This document shows positions 55,088 to 64,000 of a stretch of DNA of 64,000 nucleotides, one piece after another. How positions within the stretch are numbered: the stretch's first letter is position 1; each line of letters starts with the position of its first letter. Origin of the DNA: Apus apus (Eukaryota; Chordata; Aves; Apodiformes; Apodidae); assembly GCF_020740795.1 (NCBI RefSeq), contig NC_067312.1, forward strand, positions 40,880,905 to 40,944,904. Reading direction: 5' to 3'. A model generated the notes under the pieces. The model had not been told where the DNA came from and did no database searches. It saw nothing but the letters and a program-made list of their open reading frames with translations. The position numbers were made by a program, and so were the translations under genes.

Positions 55088-56456
55088 TTACAGAATCACA
55101 GAATCTCTGGGGTTGGAAGGGACCTCAAAAGATCATCTAGTTCAACCCCCCTGCCAGAGGAGGATCACCTAGAGCACATCACACAGGAACGTGTCCAGGC
55201 AGGTTTTGAATGTCTCCAGTGAAGGAGACTCCACCACCTCTCTGGGCAGCCTCTTCCAGTGCCCTGTCAGTGACACAGTAAAGTTTTTCCTGATCTTTAC
55301 GTGGAACCTCCTGTGCTCCAGTTTGCACCCATTGCCCCTTGTCCTATCACTGGACATCACTGAAAAAAGCCTGGCTCCATCGTCCTGACACTCACCCTTC
55401 ACATATTTGTAAACATTAGAATAATAGAATCACAGAACCATTAAGGTTGGAAGGGACCTCAAAGATCATCAAGTTCCACCCCCCCTGCCATGAGCAGGGA
55501 ACCCTACCCCTAGATCAGGTTGCACAAAACCTCATCCAGCCTGGCCTTAAAAACCTCCAGGGATGGGGCTTCAACAACCTCCCTGGGCAACCCATTCCAT
55601 TTCCTCACCATCCTTAAAGTGAAGAATTTACTCCTAATATCTAACCTAAATCTCCCTTCTCTCAGTTTAAAACCATTACCCCTTGTCCCATCACTATCTT
55701 CTCTGATGAAAAGCCCCTCCCCAGCTTTCCTGTAGGCCCCTTTCAAGTACTGGAAGGCTGCTACAAGGTCTCCCTGGAGCCTTCTCTTCTCTAGGCTGAA
55801 CAGCCCCAACACTCTCAGCCTGTCTTCACAGCAGAGGTGCTCCAGCCCTTGGGTCATCTTCATGGCCCTCTCTGAACCCTTTCCAACAGCTCTGTGTCTT
55901 TTCTGTTCTGAGATCTCCAGAACTGTACACAATACTTCAGGTGAGGTCTCACCAGAGCAGAGTAGAGGGGCAGAATCCCCTCCCTGGCCCTGCTGGCCAC
56001 ACTTCTTTTGATGCAGCCCAGGACACAACTGGCTCTGGGCTCCAGCGCACACTGGCAGCTCATGTCGAGCTTCTCATCTACTACCACCCCCAAGTCCTTC
56101 TCCTCAGGGCTGCTCTCCAGACATTCTCCCCCCAGCCTGTGTTTGTGCCCGGGGTTGCACCGACCCAGGTGCAGGACCTTGCACTTGGCCTTGTTGAACT
56201 TCATGAGGTTGGCACTGGCCCACCTCTCCACCCTGTCAAGGTCCCTCTGGACAGCACTGATGAGGTTGCCCCTCAGTCTCCTCTTCTCCAAGCTCAAGAG
56301 ACCCAGCTCCCTCAGCCTTTCCTCATCAGGGAGATGTTCCACTCCCTTAATCATCTTTGTGTGTCTGTGCTGGACTCTTTCAAGCAGTTCCCTGTCCTTC
56401 TTGAACTGAGGGGCCCAGAACTGGACACAATACTCCAGATGTGGCCTCACCAATTT
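55088..56456 (-). mobile_element. Older CR1 LINE, split by a second CR1
   Basis: The left piece, 55088-55417, is the 3' tail and ORF2 end ([20 protein letters not shown]). The right piece, 56258-56456, is the preceding ORF2 stretch ([16 protein letters not shown] to LRGNLI). The two pieces join in the normal CR1 order once 55418-56257 is set aside. Confidence 0.85.
55418..56257 (-). mobile_element. Younger CR1 LINE nested in the older one
   Basis: Begins on the - strand near 56257 with VQRDLDRVERWASANLMKFN and runs to its own tail (complement of AATAGAATCACAGAACC) at about 55422. ORF2 is in long readable pieces ([53 protein letters not shown]). Confidence 0.88.
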
Positions 56457-59369
56457 CTCACCAATTCTCCATCTGTTCCAGATTGTATATGTAGCAACAC
56501 AATAAACCCTTTTTTTTTTTTTTTTTTAAGGGTTATTTAAAAAAAAATAGTAATAAAAAAATTCTGAATCTCATAGCCAAAGGTGGGCTGGTTAACCTAG
56601 AACAAGGAGAAGGAAGAGGAAAAAAGCCCCTTTTTCCTGAACATTAGAAGGAGTTTAGACTGCATAGGTTTCTTTAAAGCAATACTAGCTACTGATACAA
56701 GTTTCCCATACTGAAATAAATTTTGGGGAAAAAAGATTCTGAAATTAGGGGAACTGAGAGGTCTTTGCCCAAAGAAACAAAAAGCTCCACAGAGGTTAGG
56801 GAGACCAAGCGGCTGTTGCAAAGACACATTGTACATTCAAAGCGGAGTTGGAAAAAACCTGCTGAGATGGATATGACTAAATACAACTACAAAACTTTAA
56901 ATACTATTTTTGTGAATCTAATCAACAAAAATAAGTAGAGATAGGGCTTAGGCAGAAGGGTATGATTGGAAAATACGTGTTAACAGCTTAGGATAACAAA
57001 AGTGATTACACATTTTCATAGACTTCTGAGTGCGTGCTTCTAGCTAAGAACACACAGCTCAGGGCTCTGCTCATGTCTAATGATACTTTTATGAAGATGC
57101 TTACTATGCTTAGTGTCTTCCAAAGAGTAAAGTAATGAAAGTGAGTCAGCAGCATTTCATTTATTAGAATTAACTGATGAGCTAACAAAGATGTTGCCCT
57201 CTGTTTCAGATCTAGCAAGGCATACTGCTTGTCATTTGCTATGCCAAAGGCACAGTATCCACAGTGAGCCCCACGTCTGCAGCAGAAGGTAATTACTGCC
57301 TATCCAGTTATGCTTCAACTTGCAGCTTTTTCAATTTAACTGCTTTAACTGTGTCCAAACCAAGAGTCCTAACCTCTGTTCTGACAAATGAGTAATACAT
57401 ATAATATCTTTTTAAGGTCATATGAAAGCAGAATTCTATGCACTTCCCCTATACATCAAGAATAAATCACAAGTGTTTTTGTTATATTTTGGTTTAAATA
57501 TTCAGAAATACAGAGAAGGTTATACATAGTGTATAGAAAAACTTGTGAGATCTTGCATGTAAGTTTTGCTGTCATTAGGCCATCTCAGACCTTGACTAAA
57601 CTCAAAATTGTGTCACTAACTTCAGGTAAAACATTAAAGGGAGTTTAGCCAAACTGGTTCAAAACCTTTTACCAACATTCTTAATTTGATTTAATTTAAC
57701 TTGAGCCAATATTTTCATTTTTATGCAAAACACCTGCCAGTCACTGCAAGTTCATTTTCTGTTTGTTTATTTGAAGCCAATTCAGGTGACTTTGCATTGG
57801 TTTAAATCAACTACCTATGGAAAAAATACCAAACTGAAGATGTTCAGTTGGAGTTAGGAATTAACCTGAACTTCTGCAGTAAATAGCACAACCATGGCTG
57901 AGGAAAACAGGGTGACATAACAATTAGGCTGCTTTCTGTAATAAACATTTTGAATTATATTATTTAGGATCAGAAATCAATAAAGAAAAGTTGCACAGAT
58001 GGTTACAGAAAGGGGAAATGAAAGCACAGGTGGAAGGAAGTGGGAAAGAAAAGGAAGAGGAAAAAAAAGGAGATTTTTAAAACCCTTCAGCCTAAGGAGG
58101 ATTAAGAACTCAAAACTATTTGCTGTATCTTTTTTCTGTTCCGAGCATTGTGTATAAACCATGTTCTTAACTATCTGACTATGAACGCACACGCATGTTG
58201 TCCTTGTTTAGGGTATTTTCTATCTGAATGTTTCCAGTACAGACAAACAAGCTCCCATATCCCTGTTATCTGTACCAAAATCAAGATGAAGAAACAACCA
58301 TTCTTTATTAAAATTTCCTCTTTGCTCCACTATGAACTTTTGATAGCTTCCAAGTTACTTTCATTAATTTGTTGTGTCCTTGTGCCTTCTAAGAGATACA
58401 CATCAGTAAAAATTACTAATTCCTCTAACCTGTAAACCTCTGCTAACCATAATGAGGCAGCAGCTGTGCTACTCAAGCACAGACTCTATTGAAGTTCATG
58501 ATACTGTCAGCAGGAGCTGAATTATAGATTATAGATTATAGACTGAAGCACAGCCTGGGATGAGGAGCATCTCTTTGCACTTTGATCTGTTTGATTTCTG
58601 CTTGACATCCTTGCTTGATCGCAGTGCAAAACAACACTTCATAATGTCCCTCATTCCTGCACTCGACGGGACAAGGTAGCACTGGCATATGTCAAAGTGC
58701 TCCCCACGTCAGATTTCAGTGCCTAGTACAGTCCTGACTGACACGGAATGGAAGGAAGCATGACCAAGCAAAGGCTCAGTGGTTAAACATGCCTGGAAAG
58801 AGCCGAAGCTCTGGGACAGGCAGAACCTGGAATTGCATTCAGCCAGTCTTTGGTGTCGCTATTTGAAAACCTCTTAGCAGGTTTTAAATTCCTTGAGTGA
58901 AAAACTGTAGAGGACTGGAGCCCGCCGTGCTGTGTTGCCATGGAATTAGTGTCAGCTGAAGCAACACATGGAGGGAGCTCCAGAGAGATTGTCCCAACAA
59001 CAGACCAAGCCAGCAAATCACCTGACGAGTCAGATTCCAGTGAGAAATGCTGATTCTTGGTTTAGGACATGGAAGAAAGGGCATTTGGCTCTGCAACCCA
59101 AAGCCACATCTCACACCAAAACCCAAACAGGCATCTTGAATTTCCTGGGGGGCGGGAAAAGTCACTCACGTGTTGGGAGGACACCTCGTTTGGGGTATAC
59201 TAGGTTTTATCAGCAATTACAGTTTTTGTGGTCAAGGTTTGAGGAAAACCTGACTCCCAGCTATGGGATGGGTCCACAGCAACGCTGCTTTTGGAGTCCT
59301 AAATGTATCGTTCTTTATTACTATTACTCTTCGTTACTATTTATTACCCTTTAACTACCTTCAGAGCAA
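56457..59369 (+). other. GKAP1-UBQLN1 intergenic, right part
   Basis: AT-rich, with a T-run at about 56509-56527 and three ATTATAG units near 58525-58545. An E-box CACGTG lies at about 59168. No gene recognised. Confidence 0.5.
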
Positions 59370-59621
59370 CAGGTGAGGTTTACTTCCCTGGGGCAGGTCC
59401 CGCAGCTGTTCCCAGTTTCCCTCCTTGCTTCCTCCCCCCGGCACAAAGATCCTCGCAGGCCCCCACAGGCACCTCCCACACGGACCCACCGCTCCTCCGG
59501 CACGCAGCCGCACGCCGCGCACCCCAGCCCGGGCACCCCAGCCCGGGCATCCCGCCGCTCCCGCCGCTCCCGCACTGCGCATGCGCCCCCCGCGCGGGGG
59601 TGGTGCGGGGCCTCCCCGCCT

Positions 59622-59696
59622 CGCCCCGCCCCTCCCCCCGCAGGCCCCGCCCCTCCCCCCGCAGGCCCCGCCCCTCCCCCGCAGGCCCCGCCCCTT
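59622..59696 (+). repeat. Tandem GC-box minisatellite in the UBQLN1 promoter
   Basis: Four adjoining units of about 20-21 nt, each with CCCCGCCCCTCCCCC and GCAGG. Each carries an Sp1-type CCCCGCCCC site. They end about 105 nt before the start codon. Confidence 0.85.
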
Positions 59697-59802
59697 CTAG
59701 TACCTTCCCCCGCGGCGTGCGTCATCAGCGCGCGCCGCCGCCGCGCCGGGCTGTTTCCGGGCGCCGTTGCGGGCGGGGCGGTCGCTGCTCCCCCGCCCCG
59801 GG

Positions 59803-59955
59803 ATGTCGGAGGGCGCGGAGGGTCCCGCGGGGCCGCCCAGCCCCCCGGGCTCCCCCAGCCGGGGCTCCGCCGAGCCGCGCATCATCAAAGTCACGGTGAA
59901 GACTCCCAAAGAGAAGGAGGAGTTCGCCGTCTCCGAAGGCAGCAGCGTTCGGCAG
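59803..59955 (+). CDS. UBQLN1: UBQLN1 (ubiquilin-1) coding exon 1
   Basis: Ubiquilin-1 shuttles ubiquitinated and misfolded proteins to the proteasome and autophagy through an N-terminal ubiquitin-like domain and a C-terminal UBA domain. This exon has 51 whole codons: MSEGAEG, then a Pro/Gly/Ser-rich leader (to about residue 23), then the first UBL strand [20 protein letters not shown], near-identical to human UBQLN1. Donor CAG|GTGAGG. The ATG is in GGG-ATG-T context inside the CpG island. The next exon (human FKEEISK onward) is not found up to 64000, so intron 1 exceeds 4 kb. UBQLN2/UBQLN4 paralogues share the UBL, but the gene order supports UBQLN1. Confidence 0.92.
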
Positions 59956-61708
59956 GTGAGGGGCCGAGGGGCTGGCGGGCAGCGGAGCGGGGCCTGGCGG
60001 GAGGCGCCGAGCCCAGGTCAGGGCGCGGCACCGGGCGCGGCGCTGCCCGGAAGAGGAGCCCGGGCCTGTGGTTTCCGCCGCCGGCGCCGCAGGGCGAGGG
60101 CCCTTCCCGGTGACAAAGCAGCTCCTGCTTGCCCGGGCTGCTCTGGGCGCTCTTGGGCGAGTATCAGGGCCTATCCTGGCTCCGGAGAGGACTTGGGCTG
60201 TCTGAGGCGAGTGGCGGTAGCGGAGTTACCTCCCGCTTCGTCTCTGCCTCAGTTTCTCCCCTCCGTTTTGCAGTGCTGCTAGCCGGCTCGGGAAGTGCGT
60301 GCAGCTCGCGTTCTAACCGTGAGTTATCTGTTGGAGCTGAGTCAGCCTGCACGTAGGAGGCTGGCTGGCTGGCTAGCTAGCTAGCATGACTATAGAAAAC
60401 ATACGCAGTCACTTGGTGTCGCAGGGCTGCGTTGCCAGTGGTTGTCTTGGTCTAAAACCATCTTAAAAACACCCAGAAGTTGTTTTCATTTTAGGGGAGT
60501 TACGTACTTTGGCTGTTCTTGCAAAATCTTCAGTACAAATTAAGCACACCTTCTGCTGTACTTAAGTGTGTTACTTATTGATACAGTACTTAGCATGGCA
60601 GTAGTGTGAATTATTAGAACCTCTTTTGCATTCTTGAGAAAATTTGTGCCCCTTGGTGCCTTGGACTCTACAGAAGCAGTGATACCTGAATCATCAACAC
60701 TATTTCTGTCAACTCTTTGGTTTTCCTTGGAGGTTTTCCATGCAAGTATTGGCTAGAACTTAATTTGTTTAGATTAGAAAGCTATAAATCATAGAAAAGG
60801 TGTAAGGTAGAGAGTCTGTAAAGCTAGTGTCTTGCTTGTGAAGAAAGTAGATATTGCTGTGTTAAAATACTCTAGAAGGAGAAGTTCCCTGAAGGAGTTT
60901 GGGAGCTTACATTATTTTCCATAGAATTTATCTGAAATTCTCACTGAAATGTCTCTGAATGAGGCAACTCACTTTGACTTCAGATTTTTTTGATTGGGTT
61001 GGTAACTGCAGACCTCAACAAAAAAAGGATACATATGTGAGAGCCTGTGTGTCTGACTGGTGTCACAGAACTTGAAATAGTTCCTTATGGATCAACTAAA
61101 AGACCGTGTGGTTATCAGAGGGAGGTACTAAAGATGAATTAAAGGCGTTAAGTTTAAAATCTAGTGCCAGCACCTTAACTAGTATGTCAGACTCCTGCTC
61201 CCCCTTGCTGCTGTGAAGAGACAAAATGCTACTATTTCTTTAAAGTTTCTACCCCTGGGTCTGTTTTGAATACAGATTTTTTTTTTATGGGAGCATTTCG
61301 CTTATGAGTATCCCATACATAAGTTTCATTGAGATCTTCTCTCCAGTTGCCAGATGAGTGAGACTGCTCTGTTGTCCTCACTGGTCTTTTGGCAGCTGCA
61401 GTATTATATGCAAGCTTAATCTAGGCTTTTCTCCCAAAGGTAAAATGACTGTGTTTGCTTTTTAATGTTGTCCACTGCTTTCCTAGCAATCTCAGTCTGA
61501 AAGAGGCACTTGTGATTTTTCTGGTCTCCATGTATTGAGCAGTGTCAATGCAGTTTCTGTAAAAGTCTTTGCAGGTTTGGGTTATTTTTTTATTTTTAAA
61601 AGAGAGATTCGTAGGCTGGATCTAACGTGAGGATTGCAATTGTCCTGAAAAGCAGTCTGCCATTCATTTGGGTTCTTCAGGAAATATAAACTGATTTACA
61701 TAAGATGT
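59956..61708 (+). other. UBQLN1 intron 1, left part
   Basis: Begins GC-rich, with a GGCT/GCTA microsatellite at about 60357-60385, then AT-rich. No other feature. Confidence 0.5.
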
Positions 61709-62405
61709 TGTCCTGGTTTGAGCCAGGATGAAGCTAATTTTCCTTTTACTGTTTTTTTTTTTCATTCGGTAAGCTTTCTTTTAACTAGCACCAGAGTGTT
61801 CAACTAAGATTGATAACAGTGGAATGTTTTTCTAACTGCTGGGGCTTCAAGGTCACACCTTCACTCTGCCGGCTCAGACACTACCGGGAGATCTGTGACC
61901 CTCCTGTAGGCAGCTGGGTTAGACAGACAGCAAAACTGGCCAGAGATGTTCCATTCCATGTATCTACGTAAGCTCAGAGGAAGGTCAGAGATCACAGAAG
62001 ACAACTTCCTTCCTGCTTCTTCTTCCCTTCTCTTCCCTCCATGGCCGGCATCTGGGGAGGACTCCGTCCATCCATCACTGTCGACCCCCAGGCTCGAGCT
62101 CTCCTGACCCTCATGACTCTGTGCTTTCTCCAGCAGCAGCTCTGGGATTTTTCGGGACTGTTTCCAGCTCAGGAGATGCTGTGGGAGTTGCTGGGGGTGG
62201 GGGGAGGTGAGAGGCTTTTGCACATACCTGAACATATTTGTATGTAATTGTATATATTTTCTTATATCGTCAGTGTTTAATTAAAGCTGTGTAGTTCAGT
62301 TTTCAGTCCAGCCAAGTCTCTCTCTTTCTCTCTCTCCTTCCCTACCTGGGTGGAAAGGGGAGGGGATCGAGAGCATTGTTGTCGAACCTGAGTCAAATGG
62401 TGACA
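61709..62405 (+). mobile_element. Solo ERV LTR with 5-bp target-site duplication
   Basis: 697 bp running from TGTCCTGGTTTGAGCCAGG to CAAATGGTGACA, with TG...CA ends. Flanked on both sides by GATGT (61704-61708 and 62406-62410). Contains a TTTAATTAAAG signal, a CT-rich stretch (about 62318-62340) and no coding. Related to avian ERVL-type LTRs by its ends. Confidence 0.85.
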
Positions 62406-62410
62406 GATGT

Positions 62411-64000
62411 CAATTTTGTAATATATATGGCTTTAACAAAATTGTTTCAAAAGTGAATGCCAGTGGGATTGCTAGGTTTTCAAATAAGGAATTGTTTTTT
62501 AAAAAAAGAAATAGTTACACAGCCTAGCAAGATTATGAATTTTTACTGACAGCAGCCATACAAGTTTAAGTAATTAATAAAATGCACTGCTTAAAATGTC
62601 TTAGTTGTCCACAGTTATCTTAAATCCTGGATGTTGTGTCTCTTGGAGCTGCCGTTATTATATCTGCAGTTGTCTCTTGATTCTTGTGAAGTAAGATTGC
62701 CCCTGTGGGTTGACTGATTGGAGTCCCATACTGTCTCATAGCTGGTGCTTAAAAACTGAAAAACGCTGTCCTTGTGTGACTGGCATCAGCTGTTTCTCTT
62801 GAACTGGAAAAGTGAACTGTTGTTAATAGTAAGCATCAGCAGTTGATGAGATGTATAGAGCTAGCCTTGAAAATAAATTAGTCTCAAATGAGAAACAAAT
62901 TGAACATCTGTTCAAATGTATCTGGGATCAACAAGTGGTTTCTTCTATTGGCCTAGGTGGGTCAGGAATGCCTGCCTTATTTGCAGTTTGAAAGAAACCC
63001 AAACAACTCTAAATTCTTACAGCAAAATAAAACCCATTCAGTTTTATATTTCTATAGCTGATCTATGGCTTGGTGAGCTGCAGTCATTTCAGAATACAGG
63101 CACAACAAAAATGTAGATTTTTAGGGAAATGTTTTGGGTAATCAAGGCCAGCCTTCTGTATGTTGGAAGACTTCAGCAACATAGCATTTGTTATTGCTGA
63201 TCTGGTGTTGTACAGCTAAGACAGCAAGTACGAAGGTTGGAATAGAAAATAACCTTCAAATACATAGCTGCTCTGGAAGGTAATTTAATTGCAAGTGCCA
63301 CCCATCTATCTTTTTTTCTGTGGAACCTGTTTGATTGTGCTGAGCACAGTTTGGCTCAATATTAGGACCAAATGCTTTCTTTCTTGACTGGCTATGATGC
63401 TCATCTTGCTCTGTGCACAGACTTCATGGATACATGGTAGGGATAGATGAATGCCCATAAGTCTGCTGACTTTAGCTGACCCTGGCACTGCTGACACTAG
63501 CTCAGTATAACTGTTTGTCTTCTGTCTTTTCTTTTTTTTATTTTCCCTTTGGTTTATTTTCTGAGTTCATGGCAATAAAATCTTTGCAATTGCTTGCTTA
63601 GCAGAGTTGATTTAACAATTGTTGTATGCTACGAGTGCTCATATTATGGACAACACAAGTCTTAATGTCTTAGGGAATGACCTGAATTTTAAAAGTGGTA
63701 AGATGTTGGAACTAGTTACGTTGCAAACCAGTTTCACTTTCATAGTTTAGACTGGTAACACCATAAGGGAATTTTGCTGAGGTGTCATGGTGTGCTTCTT
63801 GTAATGCCCAGTGTTGGAAGTTCAGATTTTCTGTCTGCCAATGTGCATGCAGACTGCAAGATGCCAAGGTATGAATTCCACAAACATTACAACTCTGAAG
63901 CTGAACAACATGCCTCGCTGTGTATTTTTAACTGTTAGGCCAACAAAGAGTGGATACAGCAAATGTGCATGAATAATTTCAGAATTTTGCAGAGAATTAT
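62411..64000 (+). other. UBQLN1 intron 1, right part
   Basis: AT-rich. No exon or repeat recognised. Confidence 0.5.

Larger units (their letters stand above)
59370..60290 (+). promoter_or_regulatory. UBQLN1: CpG-island promoter of UBQLN1
   Basis: GC-rich, CpG-dense and centred on the first UBQLN1 exon. Contains a 12-13-nt repeat (CCCAGCCCGGGCA type, about 59522-59550), tandem GC boxes (about 59622-59696), a CRE/ATF-like TGCGTCATCA (about 59718) and a TTCCGG ETS-like core (about 59754). No TATA box close to the ATG, as usual for housekeeping promoters. Confidence 0.85.

Noticed and set aside
59767-59802. Upstream in-frame extension of UBQLN1 exon 1
   Set aside because: The frame is open, but the family start fits MSEGAEG at 59803 and the extension begins at a weak codon within GC-rich leader.
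59303-60282. Open frames of 120-246 codons around the UBQLN1 start
   Set aside because: High-GC artefacts. Only the frame with the UBL start from 59803 has protein similarity and a splice donor.

Overview
Avian nuclear DNA carrying three genes on the + strand in the order KIF27, GKAP1, UBQLN1. The bird assignment rests on many CR1 LINE copies with the typical GATTCTGTGATTCT-type tails, avian ERV LTRs, and CpG-island promoters in an otherwise AT-rich background. The same gene order and orientation flank human 9q21.32 (established knowledge); in birds this block is expected on the Z chromosome (inference, not visible here). LAYOUT: 1-3000 holds two CR1 elements on the - strand, lying in what should be an upstream KIF27 intron. 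The first has an intact ORF1 and an open ORF2 endonuclease that runs off the left edge. 3622-18653 is KIF27 from the second part of its motor domain to the stop codon and poly(A) signal; the exons with the start codon and P-loop lie left of the window. An old ERV provirus (6219-about 12337) and an LTR-like block (about 12.65-13.99 kb) fill one intron. The exons for the long central coiled coil of KIF27 are absent from the only interval that could hold them (14934-16558). 20.5-21.6 kb is a CpG island, the likely GKAP1 promoter and first non-coding exon. 29096-50828 carries 12 GKAP1 coding exons (386 codons if all are used), including a 63-nt symmetric exon that looks like a cassette, a 23-nt microexon and a GC-AG intron. 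Four CR1 copies lie in GKAP1 introns and one just past its poly(A) signal. 52-59 kb is intergenic, with a nested CR1-in-CR1 insertion (55.09-56.46 kb) and an LTR fragment. 59.4-60.3 kb is the UBQLN1 CpG-island promoter, with tandem GC boxes and coding exon 1 (59803-59955). The rest is UBQLN1 intron 1, with a solo LTR bounded by a 5-bp target-site duplication. HOW THE GENES RELATE: they are separate housekeeping or ciliary genes, not an operon. KIF27 is a Costal-2/KIF7-family ciliary kinesin, GKAP1 a Golgi-associated anchor for cGMP-dependent protein kinase, and UBQLN1 a ubiquitin-like/UBA shuttle for proteasomal and autophagic clearance. No novel prokaryote-like system, CRISPR array, rRNA or tRNA gene was seen. 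The observations most worth checking are the missing KIF27 exons with a reading-frame break between the remaining exons, the apparently young CR1, and the unusual splice structures of GKAP1.
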